Of a DNA stretch of 64,000 nucleotides, positions 9,208 to 18,450 are shown piece after piece (positions within the stretch are counted from its first letter, which is position 1; every line of letters starts with the position of its first letter). The notes beneath the pieces were generated by a model. It was given only the letters and a program-made list of their open reading frames with translations. It made no database searches and had not been told where the DNA came from. The position numbers and the translations under genes are program-made. Origin of the DNA: an uncultured Prevotella sp. Lineage in GTDB: Bacteria; Bacteroidota; Bacteroidia; Bacteroidales; Bacteroidaceae. The stretch covers positions 1-64,000 of the forward strand of contig CALUGP010000008.1 in NCBI GenBank assembly GCA_944320195.1. The letters are read 5' to 3'.

Positions 9208-9894
9208 TTAGAAAATCAATGAATGAATAATTGCATATAATAGCGTCATTATCAAGACCAACAAGACTATGTCTGCATCCAAGCGGTTATAGCCTGTGGA
9301 CGTATATCTTGAAGAGATGTAGTTGAAGTTTGGGTACATGCGCAGATAAGACTTTATATATATGAAATATACGAATGAGCCTGAAACGCATCCCCAAATA
9401 AGTCCCACAAAGATGTCGCTAGGGTAGTGGAGCCCTAGGTACATCCTGGTCCAGCAATTCGCCAAAGACCACGCTGCCATTGCGCAGACAAAAGTTTTAT
9501 TGCGTATCAGCAGCGAAAAGAACATTGCGATAGAGAAGGTGTTGGATGCGTGTGCCGAGAAAAAGCTGTAAAGGCTGCCCCTGTAACCTTCTACAATTTC
9601 AATGGTGTATTTTATGGAGGGTTCGTGCGAGGGCCTGAGCCGGCCGGCTAATGGCTTTACTATGAAATCGGCGACACCGTCGGACATGGCCAGGCATAAA
9701 ATCACACATCCTATTATGAGCATTATTTGCTTCATTGTTTCGTTGTTTTTAATGACAACATACAATAATGTCAGATACAAAGGTATCCATGTCAACCCGG
9801 ATGTCAGGATTACAGCCAAGTTGTCTACAAACAATGAGCCGCTTCCATTGAAGAAGGCAAGAATATCTCTGTCAATGTCTATCAGTGTTTGCAT
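9208..9894 (-). CDS. PAP2-family membrane phosphatase
   Basis: A 228-residue integral membrane protein of the phosphatidic-acid phosphatase type 2 family, with about six hydrophobic segments. The three active-site signatures are present: KPLAGRLRPSHEP (motif 1), YSFFSAHASNTFS (motif 2, SAH in place of SGH) and RMYLGLHYPSDIFVG (motif 3). It probably removes phosphate from a lipid such as undecaprenyl diphosphate or a phosphatidylglycerol phosphate, facing the periplasm; the substrate cannot be told from sequence. It is the first gene of the leftward group ending in nadE. I found no convincing promoter box upstream. Confidence 0.9.
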   Translation of the reverse strand: MQTLIDIDRDILAFFNGSGSLFVDNLAVILTSGLTWIPLYLTLLYVVIKNNETMKQIMLIIGCVILCLAMSDGVADFIVKPLAGRLRPSHEPSIKYTIEIVEGYRGSLYSFFSAHASNTFSIAMFFSLLIRNKTFVCAMAAWSLANCWTRMYLGLHYPSDIFVGLIWGCVSGSFVYFIYIKSYLRMYPNFNYISSRYTSTGYNRLDADIVLLVLIMTLLYAIIHSLIF

Positions 9895-9978
9895 CAGCCT
9901 TATTCGTAAAATTTATATCTGTTCATTATCGTGTCATCAACTACGGTTGACATGCCTGACGGTTAGCCTGAAATTGCG

Positions 9979-10045
9979 CGCCTTTTGAAAGGCGGCAAAT
10001 CGGCTTGCGAAAGGCCGTGTTTCGTGTCGCCATTAACGGCGTTTC
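9979..10045. repeat. Intergenic palindromic element
   Basis: CGCCTTT (9979-9985) pairs with AAAGGCG (9988-9994). The following 24 nt (9994-10017) match 21 of 24 positions at 38845-38868, the start of a long palindrome in another intergenic space. GCCGT and ACGGC further on can also pair. This identifies a dispersed intergenic repeat family. Confidence 0.5.
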
Positions 10046-10094
10046 ACATGGTGAAAGACCATAAGTTGCAACTCAATACAGGCAACGGTGCAGA

Positions 10095-12671
10095 TTATAT
10101 CCTTTCCATCTGGGAGTTTTGTATCCACCCTTCGCGACCGTCCTCCAGTTCAACGAGTTTCCAGTCTTTCATTGTGTCGTCGATTATTTCCACGCGGCTT
10201 CCTTCATGCACGATTGTGCCATTCTCCCCATTGGCGACCGGCGTTTTTTTCAATGTGACGGAAGGTGACGTTATTATCGCTCCGGTACGCATGGTGAGTG
10301 TCTGCCGTTGTTTGTAAGCAAAAATGTTGCTGAAGATGAAAAGCAATATTAATGCGGCTGCTCCGTAGAAGCTTATTTTCCGCAGCAGCACCTTTCGCCC
10401 GAAAAGGTAGCACAACACGAGCACGAGCGCGACGGCCAGGCTTACAACGGCCGTGTGTGCCCATCCGTCAACGCTTGCGAAGTTGACGAGCGACTTGTAC
10501 CATGTAACGAAAAACATCTCAGACTTAGGTGTGATTTTATCTATTGTTTTCGAACGGGCCATTTGCAGGTTGAAGCGAATGTCGTCGTCGCCGGGTGACA
10601 AAAGCAGCGCACGCTCGTAATTTAGGACAGCCTTGGTGATGTTCTCTGTACGGTAGTATGCATTGCCTAGATTATAGAACAATTCCGCGCTCTGTCCTTT
10701 TTTCAGCAATTCTTCATAATCCCTGATGGCTTGTTGGTAATTGCCTTTCTTGTACTCATCGTCTGCGTTTTTCTTTGTTATGGCATTGGATGATAAGGGG
10801 ATGCAAAACATGAGGATTGTGAAAATGAGCGCGGTGCAGTGTGAATCATGTCTTTTCTTTTTCCGGCTCAACGCATCTTCTATTTTTATTATGGCCGTTA
10901 TTGCGGCGTCAAACGTCTGGCTCATGTTCCCTTTGGGGTCTCCTGGGGCATATCTGTTATATTCACATTCGTCGACCGCACGCATGAACATGGAGACTGT
11001 ATCTTCGTCAACGCATTTATTGGATAGTTCGTCTGCGATGTTGTCTTTTGAAAGCTGCTCTATCGGCATGTTGAGTTTGTCGCCGACATAGCCCCATAAA
11101 GCCCTTAGAACCTCATCGTAGAATCTTTCCTGATCGTTTTTCAGCATCAAAGTGCTGGCGTATCTTAGTCGTTTTGTCGCCATTCTGTTGGCCTTCTTTA
11201 TTTTCAGTTTGGTTATGTCCGCATTGTCGATGGCACGTTTGCGGAAAACAATCAGTATCGTTGTAAAAGCAATGAGCGAAGCGGACAATATTATCCAATA
11301 TGCCGTTGAACCGTAGAACATGTTTGTAATGTCTTGAGGCTCAAAATCTCCTTCTTTTATGGGATGGATATCCTTGTCCTTCAAGTCGCTATAGTCAACT
11401 GCCGTGTTAGCGTTGCCGTCGCCTTTGGCAACGTTCAGATTGAACTGTTGCGTCTTTATTGTCTTGTATGAGTTCGTGTCAATGTCGTAATATGTAAATT
11501 CTATTGCCGGAATTACATAATTTCCCTGATTGCGTGGAACAGCCAGGAAATCATAGATCATATTTCCTTCAACTCCGTTTTTCGTCAGCTTTGTTTTGTC
11601 GGTTACTTTTGCGTCATATTTGTCGAAATCTGTTGGAAATTTGACTTCCGGCTGTTTGATTAGTTTCAGATTGCCTGTTCCGCTAATGACTACACGTATA
11701 GTTATTGGGTCGTTGGCTTTTACCTCTGTTTTATTTAACTGGGCGCTGATGTTGAATTTGCCTACGCCTCCAGAGAAATTTGCAGGACGTTTGGGCAACG
11801 GGTCGACTTGAATTGTCAGGCTTGGCGCCTTTATCGCTCGTTTTACCTCAATGTATCCGGAACCTCCGTTCAAGAAAGCCTCAAACGGATCCACATCACG
11901 GTTTTGCTGAATAACAGTTCCATTAAACGTGATGCCGGGTATCTCGAGCTTCCCTGTCATCTGCGGATACATAATGTATTGGCTCCATGTAACGCATCTG
12001 TACGGCCTGCCGTTGACCCGTTCGATGTGGAACGATTTTTGTTGGGGCAATGGAATTTCTTGAGTGTGGAATCCTGTCAGGTCGGGCATTTTCCCGTCAA
12101 GTTGTGTCAGATCGACAAGTGTGTAGACTTTGTATGTCAGAAGTATAGGCTCTTGCTCATGTACGCGTTTTTTGTTGGCGCTTACTTTTATGAACAAGTC
12201 GCTGCCGTTTATAGGTGTGCCTGCTTCACGCAAACGCTCGTTGCCCGAATCTTCATGCATGCGTGGTGAACCTTCCGCATCATTGTTGTCTCCTGACACT
12301 TTTACCTTGGCGGCTTTTGATGCAAGCCTCTTTCCGTTGGCGGTGATTTGTGCGGGGGGAATCGTGTATACGCCATTTTTTGTGGCGCATAATATGAATG
12401 TGAATGTTATGGAAGAAGATCCTGTAGTATGGCCGTTTACCATTTGATAACTGGTTTGTCTTGAAGTATATGGGCCGGTTATCATTTCCAAGGCTTTGGG
12501 TATGTTGCCTATATGGAAATCTTTTGCATTTTGTGTGTCAATGGTATAAACAAGTCTGAAGTTTTCACCCACGGAAACCTGTGAAGGAACATTCACGACG
12601 AATTTCTGTGCGCAGACCGGTAGTATGCCAGACACCATTATGAGTTGTAAAAGTAAAATGTATCTTCTCAT
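10095..12671 (-). CDS. BatD-BatE fusion protein
   Basis: An 858-residue protein joining two Bat proteins. ATG 12671 is preferred to a TTG at 12677; residues 1-22 are a signal peptide ending near VCAQ. Residues up to about 600 are BatD: beta-rich periplasmic domains (QKFVVNVPSQVSVGENFRLVYTI, GKMPDLTGF) and a membrane segment AYWIILSASLIAFTTILIVF with a cytoplasmic helical tail. At about residue 602, RKKKRHDSHC is followed by a hydrophobic run TALIFTILMFCIPLSSNA that looks like the old BatE signal peptide. BatE follows: TPR units (DEYKKGNYQQAIRDYEELLK, YYRTENITKAVLNYERAL), two membrane segments and a C-terminal SH3-like domain (IITSPSVTLKKTPV, EDGREGWIQ). It is the last gene of the Bat operon, whose products have been linked to oxygen and stress tolerance in Bacteroides. 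Confidence 0.9.
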   Translation of the reverse strand: MRRYILLLQLIMVSGILPVCAQKFVVNVPSQVSVGENFRLVYTIDTQNAKDFHIGNIPKALEMITGPYTSRQTSYQMVNGHTTGSSSITFTFILCATKNGVYTIPPAQITANGKRLASKAAKVKVSGDNNDAEGSPRMHEDSGNERLREAGTPINGSDLFIKVSANKKRVHEQEPILLTYKVYTLVDLTQLDGKMPDLTGFHTQEIPLPQQKSFHIERVNGRPYRCVTWSQYIMYPQMTGKLEIPGITFNGTVIQQNRDVDPFEAFLNGGSGYIEVKRAIKAPSLTIQVDPLPKRPANFSGGVGKFNISAQLNKTEVKANDPITIRVVISGTGNLKLIKQPEVKFPTDFDKYDAKVTDKTKLTKNGVEGNMIYDFLAVPRNQGNYVIPAIEFTYYDIDTNSYKTIKTQQFNLNVAKGDGNANTAVDYSDLKDKDIHPIKEGDFEPQDITNMFYGSTAYWIILSASLIAFTTILIVFRKRAIDNADITKLKIKKANRMATKRLRYASTLMLKNDQERFYDEVLRALWGYVGDKLNMPIEQLSKDNIADELSNKCVDEDTVSMFMRAVDECEYNRYAPGDPKGNMSQTFDAAITAIIKIEDALSRKKKRHDSHCTALIFTILMFCIPLSSNAITKKNADDEYKKGNYQQAIRDYEELLKKGQSAELFYNLGNAYYRTENITKAVLNYERALLLSPGDDDIRFNLQMARSKTIDKITPKSEMFFVTWYKSLVNFASVDGWAHTAVVSLAVALVLVLCYLFGRKVLLRKISFYGAAALILLFIFSNIFAYKQRQTLTMRTGAIITSPSVTLKKTPVANGENGTIVHEGSRVEIIDDTMKDWKLVELEDGREGWIQNSQMERI

Positions 12672-12708
12672 ATGCAAAGAACTCTACCTAGAGATGTTAA
12701 TGTTTAAA

Positions 12709-13377
12709 TTACCAGTTTTTGTCACTGCTTTTGCGTGCGCCTGGTTTTTGCATCGCTTTTTTCAGACGTTGTTGTGTCGCTTTCTCGTTTTGTATGGCAG
12801 CATTTATGAGTTGTTCGGCATTGTCTTTGCTCATTTGCTCTTTAGGCTGAGCTTGCTTATTGTTGTCTTTTTCTTTTTCATTATTTCTATCCTTGTTCTT
12901 CTGCTGTTTATTGTTTTCATTGTCTTTGTTCCTATTTTGAGGCTTGTTGCCGTTTTTCTGCATCCTTTTGCACAATGCAAGATTATAACGTGTTTCGTCG
13001 TCTTTCGGATTGTTGCGTAGGGATTGTTCGTAAGCGTTAATTGCTTCTTTGTACATTTTGTGGTTTTGGCATATTACGCCGATGTTGTGGTATACACTCG
13101 CAAGACGTAATTTGTTCTTTTCATGCTTTGCGGCTTTTTGGTATTGTACTATTGCTGCGGAATCCTTGTTCTGCATCATAAGGGCGCAGCCAAGATTATA
13201 TAAGGCTTGTGGATTTGTCGGATTGACCGAGACGGCTTTACGGTATTGCACTTCGGCTTTGTCATATTCTTGCATGCTGAACATACGATTCCCGTTACGC
13301 ACCAATTGCCTGTCGGCCTGCGCGTTGGATATTGTTGTAAAACTTAACAATATGAGCAATAATATATATCTTGCCAT
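12709..13377 (-). CDS. batC: BatC, TPR protein
   Basis: A 222-residue secreted protein. The signal peptide is residues 1-19 (MARYILLLILLSFTTISNAQ). Three to four TPR units follow (MFSMQEYDKAEVQYRKAVSVNPTNPQALYNLG, DSAAIVQYQKAAKHEK, YKEAINAYEQSLRNNPKD). The C-terminal third is an Asn/Lys/Gln-rich low-complexity tail (about residues 148-185) that is probably disordered. The gene lies 21 nt after batB and 37 nt before the batD/E fusion. Its function within the Bat complex is a matter of inference; TPRs suggest protein contacts in the periplasm. Confidence 0.88.
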   Translation of the reverse strand: MARYILLLILLSFTTISNAQADRQLVRNGNRMFSMQEYDKAEVQYRKAVSVNPTNPQALYNLGCALMMQNKDSAAIVQYQKAAKHEKNKLRLASVYHNIGVICQNHKMYKEAINAYEQSLRNNPKDDETRYNLALCKRMQKNGNKPQNRNKDNENNKQQKNKDRNNEKEKDNNKQAQPKEQMSKDNAEQLINAAIQNEKATQQRLKKAMQKPGARKSSDKNW

Positions 13378-13398
13378 CTTTAACTGGTGTATTTGTTA

Positions 13399-14415
13399 TC
13401 ACTTGAAAATCTTAATCCTTTTAAGCAGCGGATTTTTGCTTTCAAGGAGTATGGTTTCTATTATTAGTACGAGAAGTAGTAATATGCCTACCGCCTGGAA
13501 TTGTTCGTCGTATTCACTGTAAACAACATTCATGATGTCCCCTTTCTGCAGTTTGGCTATTTCGTTGTCCAGCTGTCTTTGGGCGATATTGTTGTTGTCT
13601 ACGTGAATATAGGCACCTCCTCCGGCTGCGGCAATTTGTTTGCACATGTCTTCATTCAATGCGGACATTACCTCTTGCCCCGTCTTGTCTTTCATGTATC
13701 CGCCATTACCGTCAGGTATGGGAGCGCCTTTGGCTGATCCTACACCTAATACAAATATGCGTATGCCATTCTTTTTGGCGGCTTTAGCGACTTTTTCAAC
13801 TCCGCCTTCATGGTCTTCGCCATCAGTGATAACAATTATGGCACGTCCTACTTTTTCTTGTTTTGTGAAACTGTGCGAGCTAAGATCAATTGCTTCTGCC
13901 AGGTTTGTACCTTGCGCAGCAATGAGTTCAGGCGTGATATTCTGTAAAAACATTTTTGCTGAAACATAATCGCTTGTTATCGGCAATTGAACAAATGCGT
14001 CACCAGCGAAAACAATGAGGCCGATTTTGTCGTTTGTGAAATTGTCAACCAAGTTTTCTATCAACATTTTGCTCTTGTCCAATCGTGAAGGAGCAACATC
14101 TTCAGCCTTCATCGAATTGCTTATGTCTAAGGCTATGATCACTTCTATTCCCTGGCGCTGCTCTTGATTGATTTTTGTTCCCATCTGTGGTCTGGCAAGC
14201 ATAACAATAAGTAAAGCCACGGCCGATGTCATGAGCCAAAATTTCACTTCTCTTTTTGCCATTGAAACATTTGGCATTAATTGTTTTAACAATGCCGGAT
14301 CGCCAAACTTTGCAAGTTGTTTTTTTCGCTTGCGTACTCCCCATATTCTTATAAAAATCAGGAAGGGAAGCAATATCAGCAAATATAAATATGTAGGATC
14401 TTCAAATCTAAACAT
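13399..14415 (-). CDS. batB: BatB, von Willebrand A domain membrane protein
   Basis: A 338-residue inner-membrane protein. Two membrane segments lie near the N terminus (YLYLLILLPFLIFIRIW and FWLMTSAVALLIVMLA), then a VWA domain, then a C-terminal membrane segment (AVGILLLLVLIIETILL). The metal-ion-dependent adhesion site is complete: Asp97-x-Ser99-x-Ser101 (ALDISNSM), a TNL segment (AQGTNLAEAI) and ITDGEDHEG. The arrangement matches the paired BatA/BatB proteins of Bacteroides. It follows batA by 25 nt. Confidence 0.93.
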   Translation of the reverse strand: MFRFEDPTYLYLLILLPFLIFIRIWGVRKRKKQLAKFGDPALLKQLMPNVSMAKREVKFWLMTSAVALLIVMLARPQMGTKINQEQRQGIEVIIALDISNSMKAEDVAPSRLDKSKMLIENLVDNFTNDKIGLIVFAGDAFVQLPITSDYVSAKMFLQNITPELIAAQGTNLAEAIDLSSHSFTKQEKVGRAIIVITDGEDHEGGVEKVAKAAKKNGIRIFVLGVGSAKGAPIPDGNGGYMKDKTGQEVMSALNEDMCKQIAAAGGGAYIHVDNNNIAQRQLDNEIAKLQKGDIMNVVYSEYDEQFQAVGILLLLVLIIETILLESKNPLLKRIKIFK

Positions 14416-14440
14416 AACTTTTCAATTTTGCTCGTTCGCT

Positions 14441-15439
14441 TTATGGAATACGTCTAAAAACAGTGAGCCTTAGCAATATTTCTAATAACATTGAGACAAA
14501 TGCGGCAAAAGCGAAAGGTTGGTACGCATCATAACGTTTCGAGAATTTCTTTACGTCCATCTTTGTCTTTTCGAGCTTGTCAATGTCATCGTATATTTTT
14601 TTCAGTTCGGCTGTATTTGTAGCGCGATAAAAGTAACCTCCTGCTGTTGATGCGATTTCGCTTAATGTTTCAACGTCAATGTCTGCGCGCATGTTGACAT
14701 ATTGTGTTGTTCCACCGACCTGCATTGGGTATGGAGCCATCGTTTTACTTCCAATGGCGATTGTATAGACACGAATTCCAAAACTTTTTGCTATGTTTGC
14801 TGCTGTCAATGGTGAGATGTCACCCATATTGTTGCTGCCGTCAGTCAGTAAGATTACGACTTTGCTCTTTGTCTTGCTGTCTTTTAATCTTCCGACAGCG
14901 TTAGCTAGTCCCATTCCGATAGCTGTTCCGTCTTCGATGAGTCCTCTGGCTGCAATGTCGGTTCTAACATTTTGCAATAAATTGATAAGTGACGTGTGGT
15001 CGGTTGTCATTGGGCATTGCGTGAATGCTTCTCCTGCAAAGATAGTTAAGCCGATATTGTCATTTGGACGTCCCGATATGAATTCTGAAGCCACATTCTT
15101 TGCGGCCTCAATCCGGTTGGGTTTTAAATCTTCGGCCAGCATGCTAGTGGAAACGTCCATAGCTAGCATAATGTCAATGCCTTCTACTGTATGTTTTCCC
15201 CAGCTGTTGTGTGTTTGTGGTCTGGCTAAGATCATGACGACTAGAATAAAAGTCAGTACGCGCAGTATCATTGGTAGTCCGACAAGTCTCACGCGTAAAC
15301 TTTTATGTGCATACTGATAAGCGAATGTGTCACTCATTCGCATCGTAGGCTCGCTTTTTTTCCTGTACAGCAGATACCAAATAAAGTATGGTATTAGTAG
15401 CAGCAGGAGTAGGAAATATTCTTTATTGACAAATTCCAT
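14441..15439 (-). CDS. batA: BatA, von Willebrand A domain membrane protein
   Basis: A 332-residue inner-membrane protein, paralogous to BatB. It has N-terminal membrane segments (YFLLLLLLIPYFIWYLLY, MILRVLTFILVVMILA), a VWA domain with an intact metal site at Asp95-x-Ser97-x-Ser99 (AMDVSTSM), EDGTAIGMGLANAV and LTDGSNNMGD, and a C-terminal hydrophobic segment. It probably works with BatB and the MoxR ATPase as a metal-dependent assembly or chaperone module (inference from MoxR-VWA systems). Confidence 0.93.
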   Translation of the reverse strand: MEFVNKEYFLLLLLLIPYFIWYLLYRKKSEPTMRMSDTFAYQYAHKSLRVRLVGLPMILRVLTFILVVMILARPQTHNSWGKHTVEGIDIMLAMDVSTSMLAEDLKPNRIEAAKNVASEFISGRPNDNIGLTIFAGEAFTQCPMTTDHTSLINLLQNVRTDIAARGLIEDGTAIGMGLANAVGRLKDSKTKSKVVILLTDGSNNMGDISPLTAANIAKSFGIRVYTIAIGSKTMAPYPMQVGGTTQYVNMRADIDVETLSEIASTAGGYFYRATNTAELKKIYDDIDKLEKTKMDVKKFSKRYDAYQPFAFAAFVSMLLEILLRLTVFRRIP

Positions 15440-15453
15440 AATCTACAAGTTCC

Positions 15454-16521
15454 CTATATCAACAAACTCACTTGATATGTCACTATGGCCAAAAGCATTA
15501 TGCTTATCGCCAATAATACAAATATTGAGACTTTGAGAGACGTTCGTGAGCGGATGTTACGCTTGTCTGTGTCTGTCAATTGCGGCTCAACCTTTTCAAC
15601 CGTAGGTTGGTTTTCGAGTTTTGTCGTATTTATGAATTCTATGGCATTCACCAAGTTTGCATCATTCTCATTTATAAGAGTGGAATATTTTGCAAATTTT
15701 ACAAGATCGGCTGTTGTGAATAATTCTTTAAGTTCGTCAATCATTTTCTTGTCATCTTCTTGCTGCAAACGTGAAATGATTTCAGAACTGGTCATTTCCA
15801 TTGCGTTGAAGCCGAATCTCGCTTTAATGTATTTTCTTAGAACATCGGTAAGGAGGGTGTAGTAAGTCTTTTGATCTTCCGACATTGACATTTTCTCTTC
15901 CTTGATGTGTTCTATTTCTTTCAGGGCTTTTTGGTGTGGAGGTATTTTCTTAATAATGCGCACTTGTGCTAAGACAGGCTTGTTTTCTTTCAACCTTGTC
16001 CATAGGTAGTATGTTAATACACAAACGATAACGAATATCACACTAAGCCAAAAAGCCGGTTCCCATTCACTCCAGATGAAAGGATTGTCTTGTACGCCTT
16101 TTGGCGGATAGAATTTTTCGGGATGCAGTGTGTCTACCGGTACGGTAAGAACTTTTAATGCCAAGCTTTTGCTTTTGTATTCCTTCCCGTTGATTTTGAT
16201 TTTCATCGGTGGAAGGTAGTACAATTTCTCGTCAAAAGACGTGAGCGTGTATTTTTTTGTTATTCTTACGAGCCCATTGTCAAGTTTGGATGTATCTGCA
16301 TCTGAAAGGCTTATCACTTCTACGCCTGGAGTGATGTTTTGTGAGGGTTTGTATTCTGGCATCTTGACTTCTGAGCCATTGGGGACGGTAACACTAAGTG
16401 TGACGTCCGTCTGTTCGCCAATGAGAATTTGTATTGAATCTATTTTTGATTCAACAAAGACTTGCGCTGACGCGCGTAGCGTGCAAGTTATGAGTAATAT
16501 TATTAAAGTTATTTGTCTCAT
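15454..16521 (-). CDS. BatD-like membrane protein of the Bat operon
   Basis: A 355-residue protein with a signal peptide (MRQITLIILLITCTLRASAQ). ATG 16521 gives the signal peptide and is preferred to an in-frame codon at 16557 that would overlap the gene before. The periplasmic part (residues 21-165) is beta-rich and resembles the start of BatD (VFVESKIDSIQILIGEQTDVTLSVTV). A membrane segment follows (AFWLSVIFVIVCVLTYYLW), then a cytoplasmic helical region (KEIEHIKEEKMSMSEDQKTYYTLLTDVLRKYIKARFGFNAMEMTSSE) and a final membrane segment. Bat operons of Bacteroidetes commonly carry such a gene between the DUF58 and batA genes. Function unknown. Confidence 0.85.
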   Translation of the reverse strand: MRQITLIILLITCTLRASAQVFVESKIDSIQILIGEQTDVTLSVTVPNGSEVKMPEYKPSQNITPGVEVISLSDADTSKLDNGLVRITKKYTLTSFDEKLYYLPPMKIKINGKEYKSKSLALKVLTVPVDTLHPEKFYPPKGVQDNPFIWSEWEPAFWLSVIFVIVCVLTYYLWTRLKENKPVLAQVRIIKKIPPHQKALKEIEHIKEEKMSMSEDQKTYYTLLTDVLRKYIKARFGFNAMEMTSSEIISRLQQEDDKKMIDELKELFTTADLVKFAKYSTLINENDANLVNAIEFINTTKLENQPTVEKVEPQLTDTDKRNIRSRTSLKVSIFVLLAISIMLLAIVTYQVSLLI

Positions 16522-16540
16522 TAATTTCTTATGTGTTCTC

Positions 16541-17410
16541 TCAACTGCGCATGGCAAACAACTGCATCAAGGCCTTGACGTAGTCTTGGTTCGTGGCAAT
16601 GGACACATTGTCGACATTGCTCTTGTTGAATATGTCTTTTAGCAGCTTTTGCCTGCTCTCCCAATATGCATGGTGGGCGTTACGCAATTTTTTATCGCTT
16701 GTGTCAATATACATTTCATGCCCGGTTTCAGCGTCCAAAACTTTCATCAGGCCAACGTTGGGCATGTGTTCGGCGCGTGGATCGTATACTTGTACTGCAA
16801 CTACATCGTGTTTACGGTTGCATATCGTCAAGGCGTTCTCAAATTCATTTTTTGTGTAGAAGTCGCTCATGAGAAATGCTGTACATTTTCGTTTCAGCAC
16901 GTCAGTCAAAAATTCGATGGCTGTCTTGACATCTGTTTTTAGGCTATCCGGATGGAAGTCTAGCATCTCGCGAATTATGAACAGGATGTGTTTGCGCCCC
17001 TTTTTAGGTGGAATATATTTTTCTATCTTGTCAGAAAAGAATATAACCCCGATCTTGTCGTTGTTTTGTATTGCGCTGAAAGCCAACGTGGCTGCTATTT
17101 CCGTTACTATCTCGCGTTTTGTCGCATTTTGTGTGCCTACGTCAAGCGATCCGCTCACGTCAATGAGAAGCATCACCGTGAGTTCTCGCTCCTCTTCATA
17201 TACCTTGACGTAAGGTTTATGAAACCTTGCCGACACGTTCCAGTCTATGTCACGGATGTCGTCGCCGTATTGGTATTCGCGTACTTCGCTGAACGCCATT
17301 CCGCGCCCCTTGAAAGCAGAATGATATTGCCCGGCGAATATGTTGTTGCTTAGTCCGCGGGCTTTTATTTCTATCTTTCTTACTTTCTTGAATATGTCTT
17401 GAGCCTCCAT
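16541..17410 (-). CDS. DUF58 / VWA-like protein
   Basis: A 289-residue soluble protein of the DUF58 family. The hallmark YQYGDDIRDIDWNVSAR lies at residues 46-62, and LLIDVSGSLDVG (from residue 82) is a VWA-like metal site. ATG 17410 is preferred: its last base pairs the stop of moxR in the form TGATG, which implies translational coupling. DUF58 proteins go with MoxR ATPases and are thought to be adaptors or substrates. It begins the Bat series after moxR. Confidence 0.92.
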   Translation of the reverse strand: MEAQDIFKKVRKIEIKARGLSNNIFAGQYHSAFKGRGMAFSEVREYQYGDDIRDIDWNVSARFHKPYVKVYEEERELTVMLLIDVSGSLDVGTQNATKREIVTEIAATLAFSAIQNNDKIGVIFFSDKIEKYIPPKKGRKHILFIIREMLDFHPDSLKTDVKTAIEFLTDVLKRKCTAFLMSDFYTKNEFENALTICNRKHDVVAVQVYDPRAEHMPNVGLMKVLDAETGHEMYIDTSDKKLRNAHHAYWESRQKLLKDIFNKSNVDNVSIATNQDYVKALMQLFAMRS

Positions 17411-18405
17411 CAAGGAACCTCCACCTTATTTATTATGTCACTGATGATCTCTTCGCTCGTTACGTTTGTCGCTTCCGCTTCGTATGACAAGCCGATCCTG
17501 TGTCTTAGCACATCGTGGGCGACTGCACGCACGTCTTCTGGTATTACGTAGCCGCGGTGCTTGATGAATGCGTAGGCGCGTGATGCTTTTGCCAGGTTTA
17601 TGCTTGCACGTGGGCTTCCGCCAAAAGTAATGAGATCCTTCAGTTGGGGCAAGCCGTATTTTTCAGGATAGCGTGTGGCAAAAACCATGTCGGCGATGTA
17701 TTGTTCGATTTTTTCGTCGATGTATACTTTTCTTACAACATCGCGTGCGGCAATGATTTCTTCCGCAGATATTACTGGAGTGATTTCAGGCAGTGAGCCT
17801 TTGAGATTCTCACGTATTATCAGTTTTTCTTCTTCTATTGTGGGATAGTCGATCACGACCTTCAGCATGAAGCGGTCTACTTGGGCTTCAGGCAGTGGAT
17901 ATGTTCCTTCTTGTTCTATCGGGTTCTGCGTCGCCATTACAAGGAACGGATTGGGCAAGTTGAAGGTGTCGCTTCCAATGGTTACTTGGTGCTCCTGCAT
18001 TGCTTCCAGGAGTGCGCTTTGGACTTTTGCCGGAGCGCGGTTGATTTCATCCGCCAGTACGAAATTTGCGAAGACCGGTCCTTTCTTTATTTGGAATTTT
18101 TCGTCTTTCTGTGAATATATCATTGTGCCTGTGACATCGGCGGGAAGCAAGTCGGGAGTAAACTGTATTCTGCTGTATTTTGAGTCAACCAGTTGTGCCA
18201 ATGTCTTGATTGCCAGTGTCTTCGCCAACCCGGGCACGCCTTCAAGCAAGATGTGGCCGTCGCTCAGCAGACCTATCAGAAGTGTCTCTACCAGATGCCT
18301 TTGCCCTACTATGACGCGGTTCATTCCCATTGTCAGGTTTGACACGAAAGAGCTTTTTTGTTCAATCAAGATATTCAATTCTCTGATATCTATCGATTCT
18401 GCCAT
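17410..18405 (-). CDS. MoxR family AAA+ ATPase
   Basis: A 331-residue AAA+ ATPase, first gene of the Bat operon. Walker A is GVPGLAKT at residues 56-63, Walker B is FVLADEINRAP around residues 115-125, with sensor 1 VMATQNPIEQEGTYPLPEAQVDRF. MoxR proteins act as chaperones for VWA proteins and complexes. The promoter box at 18443-18450 is 37 nt upstream, giving a leader of about 30 nt. The stop codon overlaps the start of the DUF58 gene. Confidence 0.96.
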   Translation of the reverse strand: MAESIDIRELNILIEQKSSFVSNLTMGMNRVIVGQRHLVETLLIGLLSDGHILLEGVPGLAKTLAIKTLAQLVDSKYSRIQFTPDLLPADVTGTMIYSQKDEKFQIKKGPVFANFVLADEINRAPAKVQSALLEAMQEHQVTIGSDTFNLPNPFLVMATQNPIEQEGTYPLPEAQVDRFMLKVVIDYPTIEEEKLIIRENLKGSLPEITPVISAEEIIAARDVVRKVYIDEKIEQYIADMVFATRYPEKYGLPQLKDLITFGGSPRASINLAKASRAYAFIKHRGYVIPEDVRAVAHDVLRHRIGLSYEAEATNVTSEEIISDIINKVEVP

Positions 18406-18442
18406 AATGCTTTGTTTTATTGTTGTATTTGAAAATTTAGCG

Positions 18443-18450
18443 CAAAAATA
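18443..18450 (-). promoter_or_regulatory. -7 box of the Bat operon promoter
   Basis: Read leftward, TATTTTTG at 18443-18450 matches TAnnTTTG. A poor -33 match (TTTCG, 18471-18475) lies 20 nt further. Placement before moxR supports it as the operon promoter. Confidence 0.55.

Noticed and set aside
10770-10880. Possible frameshift separating BatD and BatE
   Set aside because: Both parts are in the same frame with no stop between them; a sequencing error cannot be excluded but is not indicated.
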